Of a stretch of DNA of 64,000 nucleotides, positions 24,520 to 33,450 are shown piece by piece. The translations under genes were made by a program, and so were the position numbers. The DNA is taken from positions 4,836,001 to 4,900,000 of the forward strand of contig NZ_CP134609.1 of NCBI RefSeq assembly GCF_031844705.1. Direction: 5' to 3'. The DNA comes from Streptomyces sp. ITFR-16. Its GTDB lineage: Bacteria; Actinomycetota; Actinomycetes; Streptomycetales; Streptomycetaceae. Within the stretch, counting starts at the first letter, position 1. Each line of letters opens with the position of its first letter. Below the pieces are notes generated by a model. That model made no database searches. It saw only the letters and a list, made by a program, of their open reading frames with translations, and had not been told where the DNA came from.

Positions 24520-26367
24520 ATGAGCCAGCCGCCCGGACAGCAGCAGCCGCCGCAGGGCGGGTTCGGAGCACCGTACGATCCGCCGCCGGCAACGCAACCG
24601 CAACCGGGAGCGCAGCCAGGGGTGCCTCAGCAGCCGGGCGCGCAGCCGCAGCCGGCCGGCCCGTACGGCCCGCCCCCGCAGCAGCGGCCCGGCCCGTACC
24701 ACCCGCCCGCCCAGGCCCCCGGCCCGTACGGCGCACCCGCCCCCGGCCCCTACAACGCGCCTGCCCAGCCCGGCCCTTACGGGCAGCAGCCGGGCTACGG
24801 CTATCCGCCGCAGGGCTACGGCTACCCGGCCCCGCCGCACCAGCAGCCGACGCAGCCGCAGTACGCCGCGCCGCCGCCGGGCGGACCGGGCGGCGGGGGG
24901 TTCTTCCGGGGCACGACCCGCAAGGTGCTGGGCGCCGCGCTCGCCGTGGTCCTGCTGGCCGGCGCGGGCATCTGGTTCCTCACGAGCGGGGACAAGGGCG
25001 GCAAGCCCGAGGCCGGTCCGACCCACACGAGTGCGCCGCCGACCGTCTCGCCGTCGCCGACCAGGAGCAAGGTCAAGCCGGACTACAACCCCACGCTCGG
25101 CCCCGACGCCGAGGCCCGGAAGATCAACGCCGCGGTCAAGCCCGGTGAGGCGAAGGTCCAGTGGCTCCAGGAAGTCGGCGTGGACCTGCCGGGCCGGGGC
25201 GCCGATGTCTTCGGGCCCTGGTTCGTGGGCGACACCGTCGCGAAGGCCATGTACCACACGGTCTCCGGCTACTCGGCCGGTGACGGCTCCCTCAAGTGGA
25301 GCGTCCGGCTGCCCACCAGGATGTGCGCGGCGCCCTCGCGGCCCACCGCCGACGGGAAGATCGTCCTGGGCATCCTGCACGACACCAGCAGCAGCGCTGC
25401 CTGCGACACCCTGCAGATGATCGACCTGCGGACGGGCAAGGCGGGCTGGCGCAAGGCGGTCGTCCGAAAGGGCGTCTGGGACGAGCTGTCGGACCTGGCG
25501 ATGTCCATCAACGGCTCCACCGTGACCGTCGGCCGCACCAGCAGGACCGACGCCTTCCGGGTCGGCGACGGCAAGCCGCTGTTCGGCAAGCAGCCCGGCG
25601 CGTGCCAGCCGTACGCCTTCGCCAGCGGACCCGAGGGGATCGCCGCGACCAGCTGTCTGGTCAAGGACGACTACAAGGAGTACCGCCTGGAGCGGCGGGA
25701 TCCCGCCACCGGCAAGCTGCGGTGGTCCTACAAGGTCAAGAAGGACTGGCAGGTCGAGCACGTCTACTCGACCAGCCCCCTGATCGTCGCCTCGCTGAAG
25801 CAGCCGGACAAGTGGGGCATCCTGGTGCTCAACGCCGACGGCACCTACCGCACCCAGCTCTCCGGCGGCGGGGACGACCTCGTGCATCCCCGGTGCGTGG
25901 AGCTCGCCAGCCTCGCCACCAACCTCGACGACTGCGTGGGAGTGACCGCGGACGCGACCACCTTCTACATGCCGACCAGCAACGTCTGGGAGAAGGGCGA
26001 GAGCCAGGACATCCCCAGGAACACGGTCGTCGCCTTCGACCTGACCACCGGCAAGCCCCGCTGGACGGCCAAGTCCGCGCTCGGCCACCCCCTCACCCCG
26101 CTGCGGACGGAGGGCGGCAAGGTGCTGCTGTACGCCGCCGCGAGCAAGAGCGAGGGCGGCGGCATCGCCTCCCTCCCGTCCACCGGCGGCACCCCGTCCA
26201 TGGTGCTGCGGCACCCGGCGTCGGGCGCCAAGGTGGAGCGCGGCTTCATCGAGCCACGCATCGACTACGTGAACGGACGCAGCTACCTCGCGCTGACGAG
26301 CATCGGCGGCGGCATCAGTGACGGGGACGAAGTGGTGACGCGCTGCCTGGTGGCCTACGGGACCTGA
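24520..26367 (+). CDS. membrane-anchored PQQ-type beta-propeller protein, paralogue 1
   Basis: The 615-residue protein has a Pro/Gln/Gly-rich cytoplasmic tail (residues 1-126, with PPQGGFGAP and repeated GYGYP-type motifs), one helix (about 130-152) and a large outside domain. That domain has propeller-blade repeats such as WFVGDTVAKAMYHTVSGYSAGDGSLKW, LQMIDLRTGKAGW, GVTADATTFYMPTS and VVAFDLTTGKPRW. These resemble BamB/PQQ-binding-like repeats. The role is unknown; sensing or scaffolding at the wall is a guess. It is the first of three tandem paralogues. Confidence 0.8.
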   Translation: MSQPPGQQQPPQGGFGAPYDPPPATQPQPGAQPGVPQQPGAQPQPAGPYGPPPQQRPGPYHPPAQAPGPYGAPAPGPYNAPAQPGPYGQQPGYGYPPQGYGYPAPPHQQPTQPQYAAPPPGGPGGGGFFRGTTRKVLGAALAVVLLAGAGIWFLTSGDKGGKPEAGPTHTSAPPTVSPSPTRSKVKPDYNPTLGPDAEARKINAAVKPGEAKVQWLQEVGVDLPGRGADVFGPWFVGDTVAKAMYHTVSGYSAGDGSLKWSVRLPTRMCAAPSRPTADGKIVLGILHDTSSSAACDTLQMIDLRTGKAGWRKAVVRKGVWDELSDLAMSINGSTVTVGRTSRTDAFRVGDGKPLFGKQPGACQPYAFASGPEGIAATSCLVKDDYKEYRLERRDPATGKLRWSYKVKKDWQVEHVYSTSPLIVASLKQPDKWGILVLNADGTYRTQLSGGGDDLVHPRCVELASLATNLDDCVGVTADATTFYMPTSNVWEKGESQDIPRNTVVAFDLTTGKPRWTAKSALGHPLTPLRTEGGKVLLYAAASKSEGGGIASLPSTGGTPSMVLRHPASGAKVERGFIEPRIDYVNGRSYLALTSIGGGISDGDEVVTRCLVAYGT

Positions 26368-26399
26368 CGGACCGTGGGCATAACGGCGGCATTACGGGG

Positions 26400-26429
26400 C
26401 GGTCCTCCCTTGGGAACAGGGGAGGACCG
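26400..26429 (+). terminator. hairpin after propeller paralogue 1
   Basis: CGGTCCTCCC and GGGAGGACCG form a perfect 10-bp stem with a 10-nt loop, 33 bases after the stop codon. Confidence 0.7.
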
Positions 26430-26445
26430 AACCGGATCCGGCCAT

Positions 26446-26469
26446 GGGGCGGGTGGTAGAAAGAAGCCC
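26446..26469 (+). promoter_or_regulatory. 24-bp element shared by the first two PQQ-propeller genes, copy 2
   Basis: This is an exact copy of 24434-24457, located between the terminator of paralogue 1 and the start of paralogue 2 (149 bases before its ATG). Each gene therefore probably has its own, similarly controlled promoter. Confidence 0.55.
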
Positions 26470-26618
26470 CGCTCGACTGACGTAACACTGCGGGATCCAT
26501 GCCCGATTCGCTCCATTTCGCTGGTAATTCAGGCGGTCGTGACCGACTGCCGGACGCTCCGGCGGAATCGCGGGGGAGTCCGGAACGGGCACCGGACCGC
26601 ACGAAGGGGGACGCGCTG

Positions 26619-28478
26619 ATGACCCAGCCGCCCAGCCAGCAACCGCCGCAGGGAGGCTTCGGCGCTCCGCAGGAGCCGCCGCACGGGGTCCCGCAGCCGC
26701 CCCAGGGCCCGCCGCAGACGCCGCCGCCGCCCGCCCAGCCGCCTGCCGCTCCGCAGACCCCGCCGCCCACCCAGCCGGGGTACGGCTACCCGCAGCAGCC
26801 CGGCCCCTACGACAAGCCGCAGCAGCCGGGCCCGTACGGCCAGCAGCCCGGCCCCTACGGCCAGCAGCCGCCGCAGCCCGGTCCGTACGCCCAGCAGCCC
26901 GGACCCTACGGCCAGCCGCAGCAGCCGGGTCCCTACGGCCAGCAGCCGCAGCCCGGTTACGGCTACCCGCAGCAGCAGTACCCCGGGGCCCCGGTTCCCC
27001 CGGGCCCCGGCGGCGGTGGCGGTCCCTTCAAGGGCAAGCCCGCCGTGATCATCTCGGCGGCGGTCGCCGCGCTCCTGGTCGTCGGCGGCGGTGTCTTCCT
27101 GGCCACGCGCGGCGGGGACGACGAGAAGAAGCCCGTCGCGAAGGAGAGCAGCGGCGCCCCGACGCCGTCCGTCTCGCCCTCCGTCGACGAGGGCGACGGC
27201 AACGGCACCGGGCGCGAGGGCAGCGACGACCTCAACGGCGGGCGCAAGCCCGGCGAGGCGAAGGTCCTCTGGCTCCAGAAGAACGACATCGACCTGCCGC
27301 GCAACGGCTCGGACGTGTACGGCCCCTGGATCGTCGGCGACACGGTCGTCAAGGGCATGTACCGCTCGGTCTCCGGCTACGCGGTGGCCGACGGCAAGCA
27401 GAAGTGGACGCTGAAGCTGTCCACGGACATCTGCTCGGCCCCCTCGGCGCCCACCTCCGACGGCAAGATCGTCATCGCGGTGAAGAACGGCACCACCTCC
27501 AAGGCGGACTGCTCCGAACTCCAGCTGATCGACCTCAACACGGGGAAGGCGGGGTGGAAGAAGGAGGTCAAGAAGAGCGGGCTCTTCGACATGATGTCCG
27601 ACCTCGCCCTCGCGATCAGCGGCGACACCGTGACGGTCGGCCGCACCGGCGGTTCCAACGCCTACCGGGTCAGCGACGGCAAGGAGCTGTTCGGCAAGCG
27701 CGACGGCACCTGCCAGCCGTTCGCCTTCGCGGGAGGCGCCAAGCTCATCGCCGCGACCAGCTGCCGCACCGACGACGTCGAGAACCCGCAGCACGAGATC
27801 GAAGAGGTCGACCCCACCACGGGCAAGCCCAAGTGGACCTACAAGCCGGCCCGCGGCTGGGAGGTCGACAACATCTACTCGGTGAGCCCGCTCATCGTGT
27901 CGCTGACCAAGGGCAGCAGCAGCAAGGACAAGAAGTGGAGCATCCTTGCGCTCCGGGAGAACGGCACGCTCCGCTCGCAGATCATCAGCGACAAGGGTGA
28001 CAAGTTCCCGATGGGCTGCGGCAGCGCCTTCGCCATCTTCGGGAAGTCCGTCGACGGCTGCGACGGCGTCACGGCCGACGCCAACACCCTCTACATGCGG
28101 ACGCAGGACGACACCAGCGGCTCGGCCCGCACCAACCAGGTCGTCGCGTTCAACCTGAACACCGGCCGGACGAAGTGGAAGGCCAAGTCGCCGGCCGAGC
28201 ACACGATGAAGCCGCTGCGCATGGAGGGCGGCAACGTCCTGCTCTACGTGGACGCCGGCTACAGCAAGGGCGGCGGCATCGCCACCCTGGCGCCGACCGG
28301 CGGCACCCCGAAGATGCTGCTCCAGCACCCGGAGTCCACGTCGTCGATCGAGAGCTCGTTCTGGGACGAGAAGGTCCTGTACGCGGACGGCCGTTCGTTC
28401 ATCGCGAGCGGGCGGGTCAGCGCGAGCAACGACAAGGAAGAGCTGGAGACGAAGACCATGATGGCCTTCGGCAAGTGA
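26619..28478 (+). CDS. membrane-anchored PQQ-type beta-propeller protein, paralogue 2
   Basis: The 619-residue protein has a Pro-rich tail (1-138) with many GPYGQQP repeats, one helix (about 142-163) and a propeller domain closely matching paralogue 1: GEAKVLWLQKNDIDLPRNGSDVY, GKAGWKKEVKKSGL, GVTADANTLYMRTQ, VVAFNLNTGRTKW. Two cysteine pairs recur at the same places (TDICSAP and CSELQ; TCQPF and TSCR). The ATG lies after GAAGGGGGA. A terminator on each side suggests a single-gene unit. Confidence 0.8.
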   Translation: MTQPPSQQPPQGGFGAPQEPPHGVPQPPQGPPQTPPPPAQPPAAPQTPPPTQPGYGYPQQPGPYDKPQQPGPYGQQPGPYGQQPPQPGPYAQQPGPYGQPQQPGPYGQQPQPGYGYPQQQYPGAPVPPGPGGGGGPFKGKPAVIISAAVAALLVVGGGVFLATRGGDDEKKPVAKESSGAPTPSVSPSVDEGDGNGTGREGSDDLNGGRKPGEAKVLWLQKNDIDLPRNGSDVYGPWIVGDTVVKGMYRSVSGYAVADGKQKWTLKLSTDICSAPSAPTSDGKIVIAVKNGTTSKADCSELQLIDLNTGKAGWKKEVKKSGLFDMMSDLALAISGDTVTVGRTGGSNAYRVSDGKELFGKRDGTCQPFAFAGGAKLIAATSCRTDDVENPQHEIEEVDPTTGKPKWTYKPARGWEVDNIYSVSPLIVSLTKGSSSKDKKWSILALRENGTLRSQIISDKGDKFPMGCGSAFAIFGKSVDGCDGVTADANTLYMRTQDDTSGSARTNQVVAFNLNTGRTKWKAKSPAEHTMKPLRMEGGNVLLYVDAGYSKGGGIATLAPTGGTPKMLLQHPESTSSIESSFWDEKVLYADGRSFIASGRVSASNDKEELETKTMMAFGK

Positions 28479-28508
28479 GGGCTCAGCACGGCACCTGAAG
28501 CAGTCCGG

Positions 28509-28547
28509 CCGGCCGCGGGACGGACAGCAGCCCCCGTCCGCGGCCGG
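28509..28547 (+). terminator. hairpin after propeller paralogue 2
   Basis: CCGGCCGCGGGACGG pairs with CCGTCCGCGGCCGG around a 10-nt loop, with one bulged G. It begins 31 bases after the stop. Confidence 0.65.
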
Positions 28548-28594
28548 CTCCGGCCCACCGACCGACCCCTTTCCCCCCAGAGGTACGCAACGCC

Positions 28595-30406
28595 ATGACC
28601 CAGCCGCCCCAGCAGCCGCCCAACGATCCGCCCCAGGGCGGCTTCGGCGCCCCGCAGGACCCGCCGCCCGGCGGTTTCGGCGCACCCACCCCGCCGCCCG
28701 CCGACCAGCCGCCGACCCAGCCCGGTTACGGCTACCCGCAGCAGCCGCCCACGCAGCCGGGTTACGGCTTCCCGCAGCAGCCGCCGACCCAGCCGGGTTA
28801 CGGCTTCCCGCAGCAGCCGCCCACGCAGCCGGGTTACGGCTTCCCGCAGGGCCAGCCGCCCCAGCAGCAGGGCTACGGCTACCCGACCACCCCGATGCAG
28901 CAGCCGTACCAGCCGCAGCAGCCGGGCGGGAACGGGCCGAAGAAGTTCTCCACCCAGGCGCAGATCATCGTCGCCGCGGTGGTCGCCGTGGCACTGATCG
29001 TCGGCGGCGGCATCTGGTACGCCTCCAGCGGCGGCGACGACGACGGCAAGAAGAACGAGGCGTCCTCCTCCGGTACCTCCGGTGAGGGCAAGGGCGGCAA
29101 GGGCGAGAAGGAGGGCGGCGCCGGCGGCGGCGGCAAGGAGAAGGTCCCGGCGAACGTCGAGTCCTCGGTCGCCTTCCAGCTCCCGCAGCCCAAGGTCACC
29201 GACGTCACCACGGTCGCCGGGTCCTGGATCACCGACAAGGCGTACGTGAAGACGGGCGTCAACGAGGTCGTCGGCTACGACCAGGCCAAGGGCACCAAGC
29301 TCTGGTCCATCCCGATGCCCGGCCAGGTCTGCGCCGCCTCCCGGTTCATGAGCAAGGACTTCAAGACGGCCGTCGCCTTCGAGGACGGCAAGCGCAGCAA
29401 GAGCAACAAGTACCCCACCTGCAACCACGTGGGCGCCCTGGACCTCAACACGGGCAAGCTCATCTGGAACAAGCAGGTCACCTCGACCAACAGCGGTGAC
29501 CGCCCGGTCCGCTTCGACGAGATCACCCTCAGCGGCACCACGGTCGCGGCCGGCGGCACCGACGGCGGCGCGGCGTTCGACCTGGAGACCGGCGCCGAGC
29601 GCTGGAAGCCGAAGGTCAGCACCGACGGCTGCTACGACAAGGGGTACGGCGGCGGCGAGGCACTCGCGGTGGTCCGCAAGTGCGGTTCGTACGACGACCC
29701 GCAGCTGACCATCCAGGCGCTGAACCCGACCACGGGCGCCCCGATCTCCTCGTACAAGATGCCGGCCGGCGTCGAGTACGCGAGCATCGTCTCCACCAAG
29801 CCGCTGGTCGTGGCCGCAGACGTCGGCGAAACCGCCGGTGACGGCAGCGGGATCTCGGACTTCTTCTCGATCGACGCGGCCACCGGCAAGCTGCTGGTCC
29901 GCATCCCCGCGGACGCGGAGAAGTACGCGGCCAACTGCGGTTCCACCGAGGTCGAGAGCTGCCAGCACCTCGCCGTGGGCAACAACCGGATCTACCTGCC
30001 CACCGAGGAGCACGAGGGCACGGCGGACTACGGGGACACCAACGAGATCGTCTCGTTCGACCTCACCACGGGCAAGCCGACCAGTGACCGCGCGGACGCC
30101 GGCGAGCGCTACTCGATGTTCCCGCTGCGCATGGACGGCAACAACATCATCGCGTACAAGGAGCCCCCGTACGACAAGGGCGGCGAGATCGTCTCCATCG
30201 ACGGCAGCACCTTCAAGCAGACCGTGCTGATGCGCAACCCCGGTGACGAGTCGATCCGTGACGCGGAGACCAGCTTCTCCTCGGACTACGCCGAATTCCG
30301 TTACGCCAACGGCCGGTTCTACATCTCCGAGACGATGGTCAGCAAGCCCCGCGAGAGTTCGCTGGGCGACAAGGAGTACCTCGTCGTGGCGTTCGGCACC
30401 AGCTGA
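28595..30406 (+). CDS. membrane-anchored PQQ-type beta-propeller protein, paralogue 3
   Basis: The 603-residue protein keeps the layout of its two neighbours: tail with PPQGGFGAP and four PPTQPGYGF/Y repeats (1-115), one helix (about 120-142), a Glu/Gly/Lys-rich linker and a beta-propeller (TTVAGSWITDKAYVKTGVNEVVGYDQAKGTKLW; GALDLNTGKLIW; IVSFDLTTGKP). It is more diverged than the first two and lacks the shared 24-bp upstream element, so regulation may differ. Confidence 0.8.
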   Translation: MTQPPQQPPNDPPQGGFGAPQDPPPGGFGAPTPPPADQPPTQPGYGYPQQPPTQPGYGFPQQPPTQPGYGFPQQPPTQPGYGFPQGQPPQQQGYGYPTTPMQQPYQPQQPGGNGPKKFSTQAQIIVAAVVAVALIVGGGIWYASSGGDDDGKKNEASSSGTSGEGKGGKGEKEGGAGGGGKEKVPANVESSVAFQLPQPKVTDVTTVAGSWITDKAYVKTGVNEVVGYDQAKGTKLWSIPMPGQVCAASRFMSKDFKTAVAFEDGKRSKSNKYPTCNHVGALDLNTGKLIWNKQVTSTNSGDRPVRFDEITLSGTTVAAGGTDGGAAFDLETGAERWKPKVSTDGCYDKGYGGGEALAVVRKCGSYDDPQLTIQALNPTTGAPISSYKMPAGVEYASIVSTKPLVVAADVGETAGDGSGISDFFSIDAATGKLLVRIPADAEKYAANCGSTEVESCQHLAVGNNRIYLPTEEHEGTADYGDTNEIVSFDLTTGKPTSDRADAGERYSMFPLRMDGNNIIAYKEPPYDKGGEIVSIDGSTFKQTVLMRNPGDESIRDAETSFSSDYAEFRYANGRFYISETMVSKPRESSLGDKEYLVVAFGTS

Positions 30407-30421
30407 TCCCTGACGGCACAC

Positions 30422-30454
30422 GCGGGGGCGGAGCCGGTCCGGCTCCGCCCCCGC
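30422..30454 (+). terminator. strong hairpin after propeller paralogue 3
   Basis: GCGGGGGCGGAGCCGG and CCGGCTCCGCCCCCGC are perfect 16-base arms around a single T, 16 bases after the stop; AAAA follows shortly after. Confidence 0.8.
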
Positions 30455-30488
30455 GCGCGTAAAAACGCCACCCGTCCCGGTACTTCTG

Positions 30489-30534
30489 CCCGGCAAGGGG
30501 CCCGCAGCCTCGAACAAGCGTGTAACTTGCCGGG
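30489..30534. promoter_or_regulatory. inverted repeat upstream of the LuxR regulator
   Basis: CCCGGCAAG (30489-30497) and CTTGCCGGG (30526-30534) are perfect 9-base arms 28 bases apart, 48 bases before the regulator start. They could be an autoregulatory operator or a leader hairpin. Confidence 0.35.
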
Positions 30535-30581
30535 TCTAGAGGGCCGGGGGGCCCGTCCGCGGTCCAATGGGGGGTTGCTCG

Positions 30582-31277
30582 ATGGGTGTCCGGCTGATGG
30601 TGGTCGACGACCACCGACTGCTCGCCGAGGCACTCGCCTCGGCACTGAAGCTGCGGGGCCACCGGGTGCTGGCCGCCGCCGCACCCACCACCGGGGCGGC
30701 GGAGATCGTGGTCAGCAGGGCCCCGGAGGTCTGTCTGTTCGGTACGGCGGCACCCGCCGAGCCCGGCACCTTCGACCCGGTCGCCCGGATCAGACGCGAG
30801 CGCCCGCAGACCGCGGTGGTGGTCCTCGGCCCGGTGCCCAGCCCGCGCGGGATCGCGGCCGCGTTCGCGGCGGGTGCCGCGGGCTATGTCCGGCACGACG
30901 AGCGCATCGAGGGCGTCGAGCGGGCGATGGCCAAGGCGCGGGCCGGTGAGGCGGCGGTCTCGCCGCAACTGCTCCAGGGCGCCTTCGCGGAACTCCTCAA
31001 CCCGGCGGTCCAGCCGGACGACGAGGGCCAGCGGCTGCTGCACATGCTCACCCCGCGCGAGATCGAGGTGCTGGTCAGGGTCGCGGAGGGCGAGGACACC
31101 CGGCTGATCGCGGCCGGGATGCGGATCGCGCCGAGCACCGCCCGTACCCATGTGCAGCGCGTGCTGATGAAGCTGGGCGTCGGCTCCCGGCTGGAGGCCG
31201 CCGCGCTCGCCGCCCGTACCGGGCTGCTCGACCGGGCCGCCGGTGGTAGGCGGCAGGGGCCGGACCCCGTCGGCTGA
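30582..31277 (+). CDS. LuxR-type regulator with a degenerate receiver domain
   Basis: The 231-residue protein looks like a NarL-type response regulator: MGVRLMVVDDHRLLAEALASAL at the start and a GerE/LuxR helix-turn-helix at the end (LTPREIEVLVRVAEGEDTRLIAAGMRIAPSTARTHVQRVLMKLGVGSR). The receiver keeps Asp9/Asp10, but the phosphoacceptor position reads VCLFGTAAP (Gly where Asp is expected), the Thr/Ser switch site reads VVLGPV, and the conserved Lys is Arg in GYVRHD. It probably works without phosphorylation. No sensor kinase is adjacent. Start chosen at 30582, with GGGGGG upstream. Confidence 0.87.
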   Translation: MGVRLMVVDDHRLLAEALASALKLRGHRVLAAAAPTTGAAEIVVSRAPEVCLFGTAAPAEPGTFDPVARIRRERPQTAVVVLGPVPSPRGIAAAFAAGAAGYVRHDERIEGVERAMAKARAGEAAVSPQLLQGAFAELLNPAVQPDDEGQRLLHMLTPREIEVLVRVAEGEDTRLIAAGMRIAPSTARTHVQRVLMKLGVGSRLEAAALAARTGLLDRAAGGRRQGPDPVG

Positions 31278-31295
31278 CGGAGTCCGGCCCCTGCC
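31252..31295. terminator. bidirectional hairpin between convergent genes
   Basis: A 20-position stem with one C/A mismatch (GGCAGGGGCCGGAC...GTCCGGCCCCTGCC, loop GGCT) covers the last codons of the LuxR gene and ends 23 bases from the end of the minus-strand membrane protein gene. Confidence 0.75.
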
Positions 31296-31317
31296 GGTCT
31301 GCTGTGCCGGCGCCTCG

Positions 31318-31614
31318 TCAGTGTCCGGGCGTCTCGCCGGAGTCCGGGGGCAGTGTGGGCGCCGGGGCGGGGCGCAGCTTCAGCCAGACCAGGAAGAACA
31401 GCCCGAGGGCCAGCATGGCGAGGCCGGTCCACAGGTTGATGTGGACGCCCTCGGCCTTCTTCAGGTCCGCGTCGGACGGGCTGATCCCGGCGATGGTCAC
31501 GATGACGCCGTAGACCACGAAGAGGCCGCCGATGATCCGCCGGATGTCGAAGAGGCGGGCCGCCGTGGCGGACTTCTGCTCCAGGTCGGAGACTTCCTTG
31601 TGCAGTTCGGACAT
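31318..31614 (-). CDS. small two-helix membrane protein, symporter-associated
   Basis: The 98-residue protein has a charged N-terminal coil (MSELHKEVSDLEQKS), helix 1 (IIGGLFVVYGVIVTIAGI), a short outside loop (SPSDADLKKAEGVHIN) and helix 2 (LWTGLAMLALGLFFLVWLKL), then a Pro-rich tail. It starts 15 bases after the stop of the sodium:solute symporter and is surely in its operon. A role as accessory subunit is inferred from position. Confidence 0.8.
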   Translation of the reverse strand: MSELHKEVSDLEQKSATAARLFDIRRIIGGLFVVYGVIVTIAGISPSDADLKKAEGVHINLWTGLAMLALGLFFLVWLKLRPAPAPTLPPDSGETPGH

Positions 31615-31629
31615 GGTGAGTTACTCCGA

Positions 31630-33300
31630 TCAGAACGAGTAGGGGACGTAGCACAGGGCGGCGAGCACGATCGCGCCCCAGCCCAGCAGCGCGGGCCTGC
31701 GGTACCAGGCGTCGTCGCCCTCCTCGGGCAGCTCGTCGGCTTCCGGCGACTCGGTTCCGTACACCAGACCGGCCAGTTCGGCCTCCGGCTTGGGGGCCGT
31801 GAACAGCGTGACGGCGACCATGACCACGGCACCGGCCACGAACCCGACGATCGCCGAGACGAAGTTGGCGCCCTGGTCGCTGGGGATGTCGATGACACCC
31901 TGCTTGTAGATGACGAAGTAGTTGACCATCGCGGCGGTGGTGCCCGCCAGCAGGCCCCAGACACCGGACTTCATCGAGGCGCGCTTCCAGAACATGCCGA
32001 TGATGAAGACGACGAAGAGCGGGACGTTGAAGAAGGAGAACAGCGTCTGGAGGTAGCTCATGATGTTGGAGAAGCTGGACGCGATGAACGCCGTGCCGAT
32101 GGAGGCCAGCACCCCGATCACCGTGATCTTGCGGCCGAAGCCCAGGTAGTACGCGTCCGACTGGTCCTTCTTCACGTACCGCGCCCAGATGTCCGTGGTG
32201 AACACGGTGTTGAACGAGGAGACGTTGGCCGCCATGCCGGCCATGAAGGCGGCCAGCAGACCGGTCACCGCGATGCCGAGCACGCCGTTGGGCAGCAGCT
32301 CGCGCATCAGCAGCGGGATGGCGTCGTTGTAGGTGGTGTCCGAGCCGGCGGCGCCGATGTTCGGTACGACGACGGCGGCGACCAGGCCCGGGATCATCAC
32401 CAGGAAGACGATGAACATCTTCGGGAACGCGGCGATCAGCGGGGTGCGCTGGGCGGCCGAGAGGTTCTTCGCGGACAGGGCGCGCTGCACCTCGGCGAAG
32501 TTCGTCGTCCAGTAGCCGAACGAGAGCACGAAGCCCAGGCCGAGGACGATCGTCAGCCAGTTGGCGCCGAGCGGGTTGGAGTCACCGATGCCGGTGCCGC
32601 CCCAGGCGGTCATGAAGTTCGCGCCGTGGCTGGACTCCAGCGAGTGGCTCAGCCCGTCCCAGCCGCCGACGCGCTTGAGGCCCAGCAGGGTCAGCGGGAT
32701 CAGGGCGGCGAGGATGACGAAGAACTGCAGCACCTCGTTGTAGATCGCGGAGGAGAGCCCGCCGATGGTGATGTAGATCAGGACGAAGAGGCCCGCGACC
32801 ACGATCGCGACCCACTGCGGCCAGCCCAGGAGCGCCTCGACGACGATCGACAGGGCGTACAGGTTGACGCCCGCGATCAGCACCGCCGAGAACGCGAAGA
32901 GTATGGAGCTGAGCAGATGCGCCGACTTGTCGAAGCGGTGCAGCAGGAACTCCGGTACGGAGCGCACCTTCGACCGGTAGTAGAACGGCATCATCACGAG
33001 GCCGAGGAAGACCATCGCCGGGATGGCGCCGATCCAGTACCAGTGCACGACCGCGACGCCGTACTGCGCGCCGGTCGCCGCCATGCCGAGGATCTCGGTG
33101 GCGCCGAGATTGGCCGCGACGAAGGCCAGACCGGTCACCCATGCGGGCAGTGACCGTCCGGAGAGGAAGAAGTCGAGGCTCGTCTTCACGCTCGCCCGGG
33201 CGGCGAAGCCGATGCCGAGGACGACGACGAAGTAGATCGCCAGGATCGTGTAGTCGAGCCCGTTCGTGGGGAGCCGGAGCCCTGCAGCCAGATATTGCAT
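31630..33300 (-). CDS. sodium:solute symporter (SSS family), probably sugar uptake
   Basis: The 556-residue protein has about fourteen helices and SSS motifs: LDYTILAIYFVVVLGIGFAAR, DFFLSGRSLPAWVTGLAFVAANLGA, TIGGLSSAIYNEVLQFF, GANWLTIVLGLGFVLSFGYWTTNFAEVQRALSAKN and AAFMAGMAANVSSFNTVFTTDIW. These resemble the SGLT/vSGLT sodium-galactose branch. It is divergent from galTEK, which supports galactose as the substrate, though this is inferred. ATG at 33300. Confidence 0.9.
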   Translation of the reverse strand: MQYLAAGLRLPTNGLDYTILAIYFVVVLGIGFAARASVKTSLDFFLSGRSLPAWVTGLAFVAANLGATEILGMAATGAQYGVAVVHWYWIGAIPAMVFLGLVMMPFYYRSKVRSVPEFLLHRFDKSAHLLSSILFAFSAVLIAGVNLYALSIVVEALLGWPQWVAIVVAGLFVLIYITIGGLSSAIYNEVLQFFVILAALIPLTLLGLKRVGGWDGLSHSLESSHGANFMTAWGGTGIGDSNPLGANWLTIVLGLGFVLSFGYWTTNFAEVQRALSAKNLSAAQRTPLIAAFPKMFIVFLVMIPGLVAAVVVPNIGAAGSDTTYNDAIPLLMRELLPNGVLGIAVTGLLAAFMAGMAANVSSFNTVFTTDIWARYVKKDQSDAYYLGFGRKITVIGVLASIGTAFIASSFSNIMSYLQTLFSFFNVPLFVVFIIGMFWKRASMKSGVWGLLAGTTAAMVNYFVIYKQGVIDIPSDQGANFVSAIVGFVAGAVVMVAVTLFTAPKPEAELAGLVYGTESPEADELPEEGDDAWYRRPALLGWGAIVLAALCYVPYSF

Positions 33301-33348
33301 GTGGGGGTACTCGCTTCGTTGCGCGAACTGAACCCGAAGGAAACTACG

Positions 33349-33382
33349 CTCTTGTGTTCAGAAAATGAACAGTTCCCAAGAG
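33349..33382. promoter_or_regulatory. nested inverted repeats in the symporter/galT divergent promoter
   Basis: GTTCA-GAAAA-TGAAC (33356-33370) lies inside CTCTTG (33349-33354) and CAAGAG (33377-33382). The region is AT-rich for this genome. It is a candidate operator for the symporter or the whole divergent unit. Confidence 0.4.
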
Positions 33383-33450
33383 GTTCTTTGTTTGATTGTG
33401 ATCGTATTGCCCGAAACCCGGGCCTCAACCCTGCGAGATTCCCGTCACCC

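Noticed and set aside
26529..30517. Long minus-strand frames opposite the propeller genes
   Set aside because: Composition is typical of GC-rich antisense frames and the plus-strand frames carry clear helices and blade repeats.
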